Shown here piece after piece: positions 52,201 to 61,240 of a stretch of 64,000 bases of DNA. The translations under genes and the position numbers were made by a program. Every line of letters begins with the position of its first letter. Within the stretch, counting starts at the first letter, position 1. Location: positions 310,001-374,000 of the forward strand of contig NZ_CP025546.1 of NCBI RefSeq assembly GCF_003614435.1. The letters run 5' to 3'. The notes beneath the pieces are model-generated. The model ran no database searches, was not told where the DNA came from, and saw nothing but the letters and a program-made list of their open reading frames with translations. This stretch comes from Mycobacterium paragordonae. Lineage in GTDB: Bacteria > Actinomycetota > Actinomycetes > Mycobacteriales > Mycobacteriaceae.

Positions 52201-54028
52201 ACGGCGTGGCCGCGCGCGGATCGTCCAAGGCGACGCCGACGTCCGCGATGGCCAGCGCGGCCAGCGTGTCGGTCGACGCGAAGTCCCGGTGCAGGGCGGT
52301 GATCAGCAGCACCGGCCCGCGGTCGGCCCGCAGTTCGCGGACCAACTTCAGCAGCGGCGTACCTGGGGGATGAGTCGAACCGACACTGGCGGACAAGTCC
52401 TCCGTGCCCGCTACGTGACGCAGCACGACCCGGGCGCCGGTGCGGTGCGCGGTCTGCATCAGGGGGATCGCGAACGGGTCGACTTCCCAGCCGACGTCCA
52501 CGCTGCCCACCCGGTCGCCGTCGTTGATCAACTCGGCGCGTTCGAGACCTTGCGCCGGTGTCGCCGAGGACCCTTGCGAGCGAATCCATTTGAGCCGCGC
52601 ACCGATGGCCGGCAGTTCGTCGGGGTCGGGCTCGGGTGCCTCTTCGCCGTGCAACAGCGCGTCGGCAACCTCGTAGACCCGGTCGTCGTCCCAGCCGGGT
52701 TCGTCGCCTTGTGCGCGCAAAACCGCGCGGTGGTCACCGCGCAGGGCGGCCCCGTCGATGACGACCACCTGCACCCGGTCCAGGCGGCGCAACGCCCCCG
52801 GGTCGAGCAGCAGCAGCCCGGCGTTGGCCAGGCCGCGGCCGAGTGTCGTCGCGAATGCCTCACGGCCCACGTGCGCGGCTTTGGGCACCCCGGCCAGGAT
52901 CGCCTCGGCGGCCTCGGCGGCGCCACCGCCGGCGAACAACGCGCCGGCCGCGGCAATAACCGAGCCGCTCGCGGCCTGGTCCACATAGTGCTCGATCGGG
53001 CCCTTCATGGAGCCCTTGCCGGTGTCGATCGCGGCGTCGATGGCGCCGTCCACCACGACGTGCGAGGCTTCGCCCGCGGCGGCCGCGGCCCAGTTGTGCC
53101 GCGGCGTGTGCTCGTCCGCCGCGGACGAGAGGATCGGGACCACCGGAGCCTGGGGCCGGGTGGGGGAGGCGAGTTCGGGTTCCCGTTCCCGCCACCGCTG
53201 CCGGTGCGCCGCGGCCTCGGACAGCTGCAACCCGCGTTGCGTGAGGTTCAACAGCGGCGTGCCGACCGACTGGCTCAGCCCGTACGCCAGCGCCGTCGAA
53301 CCACTGAGCGCGATGTCGGTTCCGACACGTCCGAGCCGCGACTCCAGCACCGCCACCACCCGGGGCTGGTAGTTCATCAGCGCCGCGGCGGCCCGCGCGC
53401 TGCGCGGCGCCATGGGCAGCCGGGTGAACCAGCCTGTGACGGCGGCACCGACCGCGACGGCGTCCATCGCCGCGGCGGTCAGCGGCACCAGAATCGCCAA
53501 CGGATTACCGGGGTCGGCGAACGGCGCGGAGTGGGGTGTGGGACCTGATTCGGCGGCGACCAGGTCGGCGGCCACCGCCGCTGCCGTGTCGCGCACCTCG
53601 TCCAGAACGTCGTCGGCATCGGCGTCCGCCGCGATCTCGATGACCAACCGGCCCAGCGCGCCCTCGACGTGGGCTTGGTCCACGCCGGCGATGCGGCGGA
53701 CCGGTTCCTCGATCACCGGGGCGTACTCGTGCCAGCGGGGGAACGGCAGTAGCGGATCGAGGTCCAGGTGGAACCGCCGGCCGCTGTGCCAGCGCACCGG
53801 AGGTGTGACGGTTTCCGGCGCTCCGTCGAACGAGCTGCCCAGGCCGATCGCCCGGCCGGTGGTGTGCGCCACGCTCTGCACGACGGGACCGACCAGTTCC
53901 GTCATCGGGCTGGTCAGTGTCTGTACCGCCCCGACAGCCCCCGCCGCTCCGTTGACCCCTGCCTGTATCGCCTGAACCGCACCACCGGTGAGAGTGCCGA
54001 CAAGGTCGGCCACACCCGGGATCTTCAT
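49202..54028 (-). CDS. ctpI: Large P-type ATPase CtpI
   Basis: A 1608-residue ATPase, close to the recalled 1632 of CtpI (Rv0107c). The N-terminal half (about 1-780) lacks standard motifs and includes repeated HAD-like stretches. The C-terminal half has TGESLPVDKQ, DKTGTLTENKL with the phosphorylated Asp, TGDHPITARA and GDGANDAAAIRMADVGIGV, followed by a cation-ATPase-like C-terminal membrane domain. Ion unknown. ATG 54028 follows AAGGGTG. Followed downstream by a rhomboid gene as in M. tuberculosis (Rv0110). Confidence 0.9.
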   Translation of the reverse strand: MKIPGVADLVGTLTGGAVQAIQAGVNGAAGAVGAVQTLTSPMTELVGPVVQSVAHTTGRAIGLGSSFDGAPETVTPPVRWHSGRRFHLDLDPLLPFPRWHEYAPVIEEPVRRIAGVDQAHVEGALGRLVIEIAADADADDVLDEVRDTAAAVAADLVAAESGPTPHSAPFADPGNPLAILVPLTAAAMDAVAVGAAVTGWFTRLPMAPRSARAAAALMNYQPRVVAVLESRLGRVGTDIALSGSTALAYGLSQSVGTPLLNLTQRGLQLSEAAAHRQRWREREPELASPTRPQAPVVPILSSAADEHTPRHNWAAAAAGEASHVVVDGAIDAAIDTGKGSMKGPIEHYVDQAASGSVIAAAGALFAGGGAAEAAEAILAGVPKAAHVGREAFATTLGRGLANAGLLLLDPGALRRLDRVQVVVIDGAALRGDHRAVLRAQGDEPGWDDDRVYEVADALLHGEEAPEPDPDELPAIGARLKWIRSQGSSATPAQGLERAELINDGDRVGSVDVGWEVDPFAIPLMQTAHRTGARVVLRHVAGTEDLSASVGSTHPPGTPLLKLVRELRADRGPVLLITALHRDFASTDTLAALAIADVGVALDDPRAATPWTADIITGTDLAAAVRILSALPVARAASESAVHLAQGGTTLAGLLLVTGEDGRTSNPASFRRWLNPVNAAAVTALLGGSLSAARVLRLPDPTPQPLTAWHALDPEIVYSRLAGGSRPLAVESDAPTWRRRLDDLSYEPVVAPLRGPAQTLGRLAAATRVELRDPLTPILAVGAAASAIVGSNVDALLVAGVMAVNAVTGGVQRLRAEAAAAELFAEQDQLVRRVVVPAVATTRRRLEAAQHATRTATVSAKKLRPGDVIDLAAPEVVPADARILVADDLEVDESFLTGESLPVDKQVDPVAVNDPERASMLFEGSTIVAGRARAIVVATGVGTAAQRAISAVANVETSAGVQARLRELTSKVLPLTLAGGATVTGLSLLRRTSLRQAVADGVAIAVAAVPEGLPLVATLSQLAAAQRLTTRGVLVRSPRAIEALGRVDTVCFDKTGTLTENKLRVVRAVPKGIGPDGPFPGSDDPAAIAVLRAAARASTQPHDGEGHAHATDEAIITAASSLDGEGDSPWTVLAEVPFESSRGYAASIGAELNDATPVLMLKGAPETILPRCRSVDAEAESLVDSLAAQGLRVLAVAQRPWEHATNDGDTDSDAVEAAAHDLELIGYVGLADTARASARPLIEALVEAERNVVLITGDHPITARAIARQLGLPDDVRVVTGAEFASIDAEGHTKLAADVQVFARVSPEQKVQIVAALQRAGRVTAMVGDGANDAAAIRMADVGIGVSGRGSSAARGAADIVLTDDDLGVLIDALVEGRNMWAGVRDAVTILVGGNVGEVLFTILGTAFGQGRAPVGTRQLLLVNLLTDMFPALAVAVTSQYDDPEDDEELTAEQIEEARRTLQRELLIQPAPSLDEPLMRQIVNRGVITAAGATTAWAIGRWTPGTERRTATMGLTALVTTQLAQTLLTRSHSPLVVATALGSAGVLVGIIQTPVLSQFFGCTPLGPVAWSGVIGATAGTTAISALAPHWLNRAVGAVQPAPQSEESES

Positions 54029-54113
54029 CCATCACCCTTCGATTACGTCTACCGCGCCAATCCTCCCGGCGCCTCGATGACCTGTCCACACGGCCCGCGC
54101 GAACGCGGCCGGG

Positions 54114-55049
54114 TCACCGCGTGAGCGGCAACCCGAAGGCCGAGAACAGCGTCGGATCGAGGAAGACGGTCATGACCGCGATCCCGGGTGTCCCAGCCCG
54201 GGAAACGCAGGTCAGCACCTGGATGGAATGCGCTGCCATGATGTTATCGGCGTTGCGCCGATATTCTGCGACCGCAGGCTGTGCGTTTGCTGAGGTCGGG
54301 ATCATCAGCAGGTCGCCGGGGGCGGCCATGGCCCGCTCGGCCAGGAAACGAAGCACATCGTCGCGGCCGAAGAACCATTCCGGCATCGGCGGCATCTCGA
54401 GCTTGATGTCGTCCTGCAGCAACTCGGTGAGTGCGGCCATGTCGGCGTTCTCGAACGCGGCGCAGTAGCGGTCGACGAGATCGCGGCGCGCGCTGTCATC
54501 GGGCTCGGCGACGTCGTCTTCATCCGGTGTGATCTCGGCGAGCCGGCCGCGGGCGCGTTGCAGGGAACTGTTGACGGCCGCCGGCGTCGTCTCCAGCAAC
54601 TCGGCGACTTCGGCGGCGCTGAACTGCACGACGTCGCGCAGGATCAGCACGGCCCGCTGGCGGGCCGGCAGCTCCTGCAGGGCCGTCATCACCGCCAGCC
54701 GGACGCTCTGTCGCACGGCCAGGGCGTCCTCCGGGGTCTGGAAGAGATACGCGTCGGGGATGGGTTCCAGCCACTCGCTGTCGCCTATCGGGTTGTCGCC
54801 CGGGAGCGCCCGGCGAGAGCGGTTTTCCAGCGCCCGCAGGCACGCCGTCGTCGCGATCCGGTACAGCCAGGTGCGCAGCGCGGCGCGTTCCTCGAACGCC
54901 GGATATCCTCGCCAGCCGCGCAGGTAGGTCTCCTGGACCAGATCCTCGGCATCGTGCACCGATCCGAGCATCCGGTAGCAGTGCGCGATCAACTCGGCCC
55001 GGAACGGGGCCGCACGCTCGATGAACTCCGACTGCTCCGACATGTCCAT
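54114..55049 (-). CDS. ECF sigma factor with SnoaL-like C-terminal domain (SigG/SigJ type)
   Basis: A 311-residue protein: sigma region 2 CYRMLGSVHDAEDLVQETYLRGW, region 4 VVQFSAAEVAELLETTPAAVNSSLQRARGRL, then from about residue 195 a SnoaL-like domain (DRYCAAFENADMAALTELLQDDIKLEMPP). Such sigma factors control themselves through the extra domain and lack a separate anti-sigma. ATG 55049 follows GGAGG at seven bases. It is divergent from an SDR gene that may be its target. Confidence 0.88.
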   Translation of the reverse strand: MDMSEQSEFIERAAPFRAELIAHCYRMLGSVHDAEDLVQETYLRGWRGYPAFEERAALRTWLYRIATTACLRALENRSRRALPGDNPIGDSEWLEPIPDAYLFQTPEDALAVRQSVRLAVMTALQELPARQRAVLILRDVVQFSAAEVAELLETTPAAVNSSLQRARGRLAEITPDEDDVAEPDDSARRDLVDRYCAAFENADMAALTELLQDDIKLEMPPMPEWFFGRDDVLRFLAERAMAAPGDLLMIPTSANAQPAVAEYRRNADNIMAAHSIQVLTCVSRAGTPGIAVMTVFLDPTLFSAFGLPLTR

Positions 55050-55168
55050 ATAGATACCTCCGCCGCCGGAAAATCATCGCCGACCTGGGCAGCGATGAAT
55101 CCCGCGGCGGCCGCGTATCTGCATTGGCGACGTTGTGTCGAAAGAGTCAAAGGAAAGGGACCACCACC

Positions 55169-55912
55169 GTGAATCAATCAATCGCCGGTACGACGGCAAT
55201 CGTCACCGGGGCCAGCCGCGGATTCGGCCGCGCGATCGCGGCCGCTTTCACCGAGGCGGGCGCGCATGTGGTCGGTGTCGCGCGAACCGATGCCCATCAG
55301 CAGTTGGTGCGCGACGAACTGGGTGACACCTTCACCGCCGTTGCGGCCGACGCCGCCGACCCGCAGACGGCTGCCCGGCTGATCGACGAATACCGCCCGC
55401 ACACGGTCGTGCTGGCCGCCGGACTGGCACCCCGGATGATGCCGTTGATGGACCAGACGTGGGCGAGCTTCAGCGAGAACTGGAACGTCGACGTCGCGCA
55501 GACGTTTCACTGGATCCGGTACGCGTTGCGCCGGCCGCTGGCACCGGGCAGCGCGGTGGTCGCTTTCTCGAGCGGCGCGGCGGTCAACGGGTCTCCGCTC
55601 AGCGGTGGTTACGCGGGCGCCAAAGCCGCCGTCCGGTTCATCACCGGCTACGCCGCCGAGGAGTCACGGCGGGCGGGGCTGGGCATCGGCTTCGCGTCGG
55701 TATTGCCGCGGCTGACTCCAGCGACCGACCTCGGCGCCAAGGCCGTCGCCGCCTACGCCGCCCGGCAAGGAGTCGATATCGAGGCGTTCATCGAGTCCGC
55801 GGGGCCCGTGCTGACCCCCGAGCAGGTCGCGCTTGCGGTGCGGGGCATCGTCGAACGCGGGGACACCGGCCCGTATCTACTGACGTCTGCCGGTTTGTCG
55901 CCGGCGGCTTGA
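55169..55912 (+). CDS. SDR family oxidoreductase
   Basis: A 247-residue SDR (AIVTGASRGFGRAIAAAF, VVLAAGLAPRMMPL, AFSSGAAVNG, YAGAKAAV). GTG 55169 with GGAAAGGG upstream gives NQSIAGTTAIVTG. A 26-base gap separates it from the DUF899 gene, and both are divergent from the ECF sigma gene. Confidence 0.88.
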   Translation: MNQSIAGTTAIVTGASRGFGRAIAAAFTEAGAHVVGVARTDAHQQLVRDELGDTFTAVAADAADPQTAARLIDEYRPHTVVLAAGLAPRMMPLMDQTWASFSENWNVDVAQTFHWIRYALRRPLAPGSAVVAFSSGAAVNGSPLSGGYAGAKAAVRFITGYAAEESRRAGLGIGFASVLPRLTPATDLGAKAVAAYAARQGVDIEAFIESAGPVLTPEQVALAVRGIVERGDTGPYLLTSAGLSPAA

Positions 55913-55938
55913 AAATGCAAGCGAGAAGGGAGATCTCC

Positions 55939-56673
55939 ATGAAGACACCGCCGATCGTCTCCGCCGCGGAGTGGGCCGACGCGCACCAGCGCCTGTTGGC
56001 GAAGGAGAAAGAGCTGACCCGGGCGCGCGACGCGCTGGCCGCCGAGCGCCGCCGGATGCCCTGGCTGCCCGTGGACAAGGACTACGTGTTCGACGGCCCG
56101 GACGGATCCGTCGACCTCTTGGGGCTTTTCCAGGGACGGCGCCAGCTGGTTCTGTACCGCGCGTTTTTCGAACCCGGGGTGCACGGCTGGCCCGATCACG
56201 GCTGCCCGGGCTGCTCGATGATCGCCGACCACATCGGTCATCTGGCGCACGTGAACGCCCGCGACACCACCCTGGCGTTCGTCTCGCGGGCGCCGCAGGC
56301 CGACATTCAGCGGTTGCGGCAGCGGATGGGGTGGCGGATGCCCTGGTACACGCTGACCGACGGCTTCGATGCTGACTTCGGCGTGCACGAATGGCACGGC
56401 ACCAACGCGTTCATCCATGACGGGTCGCGCGTGTATCGCACCTACTTCGTCAACAACCGCGGCGACGAGGTGCTGGGCAACACGTGGAGCATCCTCGACA
56501 TGACGGCGCTGGGTCGCCAGGAGGACTGGGAGGACTCTCCGGAGGGCTACCCGCAGACCAAGCCTTACGAGTGGTGGGCCTGGCACGACTCGTACACCGA
56601 GCACGTCCCGTCACGCTGGTTCGGGGAACCCGATCCCGATGACCCCAATGATCAACGGCCGCCCCGCAGTTGA
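55939..56673 (+). CDS. DUF899 thioredoxin-like protein
   Basis: A 244-residue DUF899 protein with a thioredoxin-like fold (WLPVDKDYVFDGPDGSVDLLGLFQGRRQLVLYRAFF) and the HGCPGCSMIADHI motif giving a CxxC-like CPGC redox pair. ATG 55939 has AGAAGGGAG seven bases upstream. Function not established; probably disulfide or peroxide chemistry. Confidence 0.88.
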   Translation: MKTPPIVSAAEWADAHQRLLAKEKELTRARDALAAERRRMPWLPVDKDYVFDGPDGSVDLLGLFQGRRQLVLYRAFFEPGVHGWPDHGCPGCSMIADHIGHLAHVNARDTTLAFVSRAPQADIQRLRQRMGWRMPWYTLTDGFDADFGVHEWHGTNAFIHDGSRVYRTYFVNNRGDEVLGNTWSILDMTALGRQEDWEDSPEGYPQTKPYEWWAWHDSYTEHVPSRWFGEPDPDDPNDQRPPRS

Positions 56674-56745
56674 TTTGTGGAATACCCGAATTGCGCGGTG
56701 GCCTTGAACGGCCACGCGTGGAAATAGGGCTTTTGGAAGACCGCC

Positions 56746-56979
56746 CTACAAATATCGGTGGTTTGCCCGGCCGACGTGGTACCCGGCCGGAAACGACTTC
56801 TCGATGACCTGGAGGTGGTGGTCCACCCTGGATTCCAGCTCAAGGACTACGCAGCCGTCGCCGACGGCCTTTGATTCGAGAACGATGTACCGCTGGCCGC
56901 CGTCGGTGATCGGGTCACCCGAATGCAAATTCTCGACGGGCACCAATTCGGGGGTTCCGTGTGACTCCACCTTTGTCAC
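56746..56979 (-). CDS. Small hypothetical protein (77 aa)
   Basis: A 77-residue protein (MTKVESHGTPELVPVENLHSGDPITDGGQRYIVLES...) with a predicted beta-rich fold, ending HVGRANHRYL. The segment HSGDPITDGGQRYIVLESKA looks like a small SH3- or Hint-like barrel. Codon pattern favours coding and there is no competing frame, but no family is recognised. It is separated by 63 bases from the SnoaL-like gene upstream on the same strand. Confidence 0.6.
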   Translation of the reverse strand: MTKVESHGTPELVPVENLHSGDPITDGGQRYIVLESKAVGDGCVVLELESRVDHHLQVIEKSFPAGYHVGRANHRYL

Positions 56980-57042
56980 AGTAGGTCAACTCGGCAGGCG
57001 AGGAAATAGTCTGGCCCGCGCGTCGCCATCGCCGTTGGAAAG

Positions 57043-57435
57043 CTATTCGGGCATTTCAGGTGCCGCCCCCGGTTGCTTGAAGTAGACGCTGACGCGCGAG
57101 ATCAAGCCGCTCTGCGAGGCATCGTCACCTCGCTCGAAAAGCAGGCACTCCGGCCACTCGGTCGGAACGCCGTCGAACTCGAAGGACTCCGTCAGTTCGA
57201 CGAACGACCGGCTCTCCACGTGCGAGACCCGGTGGATCTGCAGGCGATGCCCCTTCAGGCGGGTGATGACGTTGCGCAGGTAGGCGACGTACTCGTCTTT
57301 GCCTTCGACGACCTCACACCACGGACCTTCCCGTACCAGGCCTTCATCGGCCAGGGTGGCGGCGACGCCATCCCAGTCGTGGGCGGCCAGACAGGACAGG
57401 TAGCGCTCGATCACGCCAGTGGTGGCCCGTGTCAT
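57043..57435 (-). CDS. SnoaL/NTF2-like protein
   Basis: A 130-residue NTF2-like protein (TTGVIERYLSCLAAHDWDGVAATLADEG, LQIHRVSHVESRSFVELTESFEF). Start at ATG 57435; an in-frame ATG six bases upstream is equally possible. It lies divergent from the rhomboid gene. Function unknown. Confidence 0.8.
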   Translation of the reverse strand: MTRATTGVIERYLSCLAAHDWDGVAATLADEGLVREGPWCEVVEGKDEYVAYLRNVITRLKGHRLQIHRVSHVESRSFVELTESFEFDGVPTEWPECLLFERGDDASQSGLISRVSVYFKQPGAAPEMPE

Positions 57436-57499
57436 AAACAATTCACCGTCATAGCGACCAGTTCACCCCCCGATCGCGCGCGACCGCAAGAATGGGTGC

Positions 57500-58363
57500 G
57501 TGACCAGTCCGAGCCCAGCCCAGCTGCCGGCCGATGCGCCCGCCTGCTACCGGCATCCCGGCCGTCAGACGTACGTCCACTGCACCCGGTGCGAGCGGCC
57601 GATCTGCGGCGACTGCATGCGCAGCGCCGCCGTCGGGCACCAGTGTGTGGAGTGCGTGCAGGCCGGCGCCCGCACCATCCGGCCGGAGCGAACCCGCTTC
57701 GGCGGTCGGGAACGCTCGGGAGCACCGGTCGTCACCATTGCGCTGATTGTCGTCAACGTGCTGGCGTTCGTCGCCGAGATGGCGATCCCGGACGTGCAAC
57801 GGCAGTTCGCGCTGTGGCCGCCCGCCGTCGCTGACGGGCAGCTCTACCGACTGGTGACTTCGGCGTTCCTGCATTACGGCCCGACGCACCTGCTGCTGAA
57901 CATGTGGGCGCTGTACGTGGTGGGTCAACCGCTCGAAATGTGGCTGGGCCGTTTGCGATTCAGCGCGCTGTACGCTGTGAGCGGTCTGGGCGGCTCGGTG
58001 CTGGTGTATCTGTTGTCCCCGCTCAATACGGCCACGGCGGGCGCGTCGGGGGCGGTGTTCGGTCTGTTCGCCGCGACGTTCGTGGTGGCCCGGCGGCTAA
58101 CCCTCGACGTCCGCTGGGTGGTCGCGGTGATCGTGTTCAACCTGGTCTTCACCTTCGTGGTGCCGCTGTTCAGCTCGCAGCAGATCAGCTGGCAAGGACA
58201 CGTGGGCGGATTGGTCGCGGGTGGATTGCTCTCGGCGGCTTACGTGTACGCGCCGCGCCAGCGACGAGATCTGATCCAGGCGTCGGCGACGGTCGCCCTG
58301 CTGGTCCTGTTCGCTGTGTTGATCTGGTGGCGGACGGCGTCGTTGCTCGCCCAGTTCGCTTGA
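57500..58363 (+). CDS. Rhomboid family intramembrane serine protease (Rv0110-like)
   Basis: A 287-residue rhomboid: N-terminal zinc-binding stretch (YVHCTRCERPICGDCMRSAAVGHQCVEC, B-box-like), then about six membrane helices with TSAFLHYGPTHLLLNMWALYVVG, catalytic serine in GASGAVFGL and histidine in WQGHVGGLVAGG. Cleaves transmembrane proteins. Same order as ctpI-rhomboid in M. tuberculosis. GTG start 57500. Confidence 0.92.
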   Translation: MTSPSPAQLPADAPACYRHPGRQTYVHCTRCERPICGDCMRSAAVGHQCVECVQAGARTIRPERTRFGGRERSGAPVVTIALIVVNVLAFVAEMAIPDVQRQFALWPPAVADGQLYRLVTSAFLHYGPTHLLLNMWALYVVGQPLEMWLGRLRFSALYAVSGLGGSVLVYLLSPLNTATAGASGAVFGLFAATFVVARRLTLDVRWVVAVIVFNLVFTFVVPLFSSQQISWQGHVGGLVAGGLLSAAYVYAPRQRRDLIQASATVALLVLFAVLIWWRTASLLAQFA

Positions 58364-58404
58364 CCGGTAGCTGGTGGGGTTGCTGGCGCAGTAGGTTGGC
58401 TGCC

Positions 58405-58866
58405 ATGAGCTGGTGGACCGCTCACGCCGAGCGGACGTTGACCGAAGAGGTGCCCGCGCCGCCGGGCGAGGTTCGCGACTACTACGTCGACCTGGACAAC
58501 ATCAGACTGGTGCACCCGCTGATCGTGTCGGTGCAGCTGCTGTCCCGTACCGAGACCGCCGACGGCTACCGGGTGAGCTATCAAGTGGTGGACCGGATTC
58601 CGCTCGGGCCCATCGCCATGAAGGTCACCTACCGGGCGCGTCTGCAGGTCCCGGTCGACGGTGACGTGCATACCGAAGCCGACCAGTCACCCGGTGTGCG
58701 ACTGCGCGCAACGGTGAGCTTCGATCCGATCGAAGGCGGCACCCGGGTCACCGAGCGGATACGGTTCGCCGCCCCCCGGCCGCTGGCCGCTTTCACCGTC
58801 CGCGAGGCAGTCAAGGCACACGCCAAGATGCTCTACGGCATCCGGCGTCACTTCGAATTGCGTTGA
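58405..58866 (+). CDS. SRPBCC family protein
   Basis: A 153-residue START-like protein (MSWWTAHAERTLTEEVPAPPGEVRDYYVDLDNIRLVHPLI, GYRVSYQVVDRIPLGPIAMKVTYRARLQ). ATG 58405 lies 41 bases after the rhomboid stop. It is convergent with the SDR at 58873 (six-base gap). Ligand unknown. Confidence 0.87.
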   Translation: MSWWTAHAERTLTEEVPAPPGEVRDYYVDLDNIRLVHPLIVSVQLLSRTETADGYRVSYQVVDRIPLGPIAMKVTYRARLQVPVDGDVHTEADQSPGVRLRATVSFDPIEGGTRVTERIRFAAPRPLAAFTVREAVKAHAKMLYGIRRHFELR

Positions 58867-58872
58867 CGCTGC

Positions 58873-59643
58873 TCAGATTGTCCACTCGGAGTTCAGCGCG
58901 CGCTCGGAAAGGTACTTGGTGGCGCTCCAGCCGCCGTCGACGACGATGGTCTGGCCGTTGATGAAGGCGCCGCCGGGCGAGCAGAGGAAAGCAACCGTTG
59001 CCGCGACGTCGTCCACCGTCCCCAATCGCTGATGTGGCGTCATCTCGACGTTGATCCGCCGGAACCGCTCATCGGCCAGCCGATGCTCGGTCATGGCGGT
59101 CTGGATGACACCGGGAGCCACTGCGTTGCAACGTATTCCCTGCGACCCGTACTGGCAGGCGATGTGTGTGGTCATCGCCGTCAGACCGCCTTTGGCCGCC
59201 GAGTAGGCGCCACCGCGCATGCCGCCCACCACCGCGAACGTCGACGTGATGTTCACGATCCCCGAGCCGGGCTGCAGGTGCGGCAGTACCTCGCGCACCA
59301 ACCGGAACGGGGCGCGCAACATCAAACCCAGGAAAAGGTCCAGGGATTCGTCGTCGGTCTCGTGCAGGGGCTGCGGGCTGCCGATGCCGGCGGCGTTGAC
59401 CAGGAAATCGATCCGGCCCCAGCGGGACAGCGCTGCGTCGACGATCCGGCGCGGGGCGTCGTCGGCGACGAGATCGACGGCCACGGTCCCGACCCGCTCG
59501 GGATCGCCGACCGCGGCTGCAAACCGGGTCAGCCTGCCTTCATCCCGTCCGGTTGCCAACACCGCCATTCCGGCGTCGGCAAGCTTTGCCGCACAACCGG
59601 ACCCGATGCCGCCGGTCGCGCCTGTCACGATCGCTACCTGCAT
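58873..59643 (-). CDS. SDR family oxidoreductase
   Basis: A 256-residue classical SDR: AIVTGATGGIGSGCA, FLVNAAGIGSPQ, NITSTFAVVGGMRGGAYSAAKGG and FINGQTIVVDGGW (FabG-like end). It starts one base after the acyl-CoA synthetase stop and is the last gene of the GntR/SMP-30 operon. Confidence 0.9.
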   Translation of the reverse strand: MQVAIVTGATGGIGSGCAAKLADAGMAVLATGRDEGRLTRFAAAVGDPERVGTVAVDLVADDAPRRIVDAALSRWGRIDFLVNAAGIGSPQPLHETDDESLDLFLGLMLRAPFRLVREVLPHLQPGSGIVNITSTFAVVGGMRGGAYSAAKGGLTAMTTHIACQYGSQGIRCNAVAPGVIQTAMTEHRLADERFRRINVEMTPHQRLGTVDDVAATVAFLCSPGGAFINGQTIVVDGGWSATKYLSERALNSEWTI

Positions 59644-59644
59644 G

Positions 59645-61228
59645 TCAGTGCTCCGCCTCCAACAGCGCCGCCTTGATCTGGTGTTTGAGGACCTTTCCCG
59701 CGTCGTTCTTCGGCAAGTCGCCCCAGATGACGACCTGCTCGGGAGCTTTGAAGCGCGCAACGCCGGACGCCCCGAGAAAGTCCAGCAGGTTCTTCACGTC
59801 CGGCCCCGGTGTGGCGGTGGGAACGACGACGGCGCAGGCTCGTTCGCCGGTGCGTTCGTCCGGCAACCCGACGATGGCGACCTCGGCGATGCCGGGATGG
59901 TTGGCCAGCACGTCCTCGACTTCTTTCGGTGAGATGTTCTCGCCGTTCCGGATGATGATGTCCTTGGCCCGGCCGGTGACCACGAGGTACTCGTCGTCGA
60001 CCCAGCGCGCCAGATCTCCGGTGCGGAAATAGCCGTCGGCGTCGAAGGATTCGTCTTCGTCTTCCGGATGAAGGTAGCCGACGAGCATCTGCGGGCCCCG
60101 CACGCGCATTTCACCGTCCACGAGTTTCACGTCGGCCACTCCGGGCCGCCCGTCGGTGTCGGCCGCGTGATCGCGATCGTCGGGCGAACCGACCGTCGTC
60201 ACCGGAACTTCCGTGGACCCGTACACCCGGGTGACCAGAGTGGATGCGAAATATGCTGCGGCCCTTCTGATCAAGGTCGGAGACACGGAGGCGCCACCGC
60301 AGATGAAGACCTTCAGGTCGGGCAACCGGGTGCCCGCCCGTTGGGCGGCCGCCAGCAGTTGATCCAGGAACGGTGTGGCGCCCGCCATGTGCGTGCAGCC
60401 TTCGGTCACCATTAGCCGCGCCGCGGTGTCGGCATCCCAGCGTTCCAGCAGAATCGCGGTGACACCCAACAGCAGTGGCGCCTCGAAGGCGTAGATCGAC
60501 CCGCCGATATGCGCGATCGGCGACGCCACCAGGAACACGTCCCCCGGCTCGACCAGCCAGTGCCGGCCGATTTGTCGCAGCAGCGCATGGATCGAGTTGT
60601 GGCTGTGCAGAACTCCTTTCGGACGTCCCGTGGTACCAGAGGTGTACAGGATCATGCGCACGGCATCGGGGTCGAGTGCGGGGAGCGTCCCGGCGACATT
60701 GGCCAGCGAGCCGAACGGGATCTGGCCGGGCCCACAATCTCCGCGCAGCACAACCACATCCGGCGGCGACTTCAGCTGCTCGGTGACCCTGCCCAGCATC
60801 GCCGCGAAGTCGTGATGTCCGAACACCGACGGAATGAACACCATCCGGCTGTCGGCGTCCTCGAGGATGAAGCGCAGTTCCCGGTCCCGCAGTGAGGGCA
60901 GGATCGGATTGGCCACCATGCCAGCCAGCGTGCCGGCCAGGTAAATCACCGCGGCCTCATGCCAATTGGGCAGCATGAACGACACCACGCTGCCCGGCGG
61001 GACACGCGCCAGCATCGCGCGGGCCAGCGCCGCCGCCTGCCGGTACAGTTCCCGGCAGGTCAGGCGGTGATTGCCGTCGATCAGCGCTACCCGCTCAGGC
61101 GTTCGCTCGGCCGCCTCGCGCAGGGCGTCCGCCACGGTGTTGTCGACCCACCATCCCTGGGCGTAGGCAGCCGCGGCTCGTTCGTCATCCCAGCGAAGCC
61201 ATCGCCCGCCGATCAGTTTCCTAGCCAT
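59645..61228 (-). CDS. Acyl-CoA synthetase (CaiC/AMP-binding)
   Basis: A 527-residue AMP-binding enzyme: ILYTSGTTGRPKGVLHSH, VYGSTEVPVTTVG, RTGDLARWVDDEYLVVTGRAKDIIIRNGENISPKEVED and KNDAGKVLKHQIK with the catalytic lysine. It activates an organic acid of unknown type for the operon's catabolic route. It follows the GntR gene by 12 bases. Confidence 0.9.
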   Translation of the reverse strand: MARKLIGGRWLRWDDERAAAAYAQGWWVDNTVADALREAAERTPERVALIDGNHRLTCRELYRQAAALARAMLARVPPGSVVSFMLPNWHEAAVIYLAGTLAGMVANPILPSLRDRELRFILEDADSRMVFIPSVFGHHDFAAMLGRVTEQLKSPPDVVVLRGDCGPGQIPFGSLANVAGTLPALDPDAVRMILYTSGTTGRPKGVLHSHNSIHALLRQIGRHWLVEPGDVFLVASPIAHIGGSIYAFEAPLLLGVTAILLERWDADTAARLMVTEGCTHMAGATPFLDQLLAAAQRAGTRLPDLKVFICGGASVSPTLIRRAAAYFASTLVTRVYGSTEVPVTTVGSPDDRDHAADTDGRPGVADVKLVDGEMRVRGPQMLVGYLHPEDEDESFDADGYFRTGDLARWVDDEYLVVTGRAKDIIIRNGENISPKEVEDVLANHPGIAEVAIVGLPDERTGERACAVVVPTATPGPDVKNLLDFLGASGVARFKAPEQVVIWGDLPKNDAGKVLKHQIKAALLEAEH

Positions 61229-61240
61229 TACCAGCCATTT

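Noticed and set aside
51194..53548. 784-codon plus-strand frame inside ctpI
   Set aside because: Antisense to ctpI, which has clear P-type ATPase motifs; an artefact of GC-rich codon bias.
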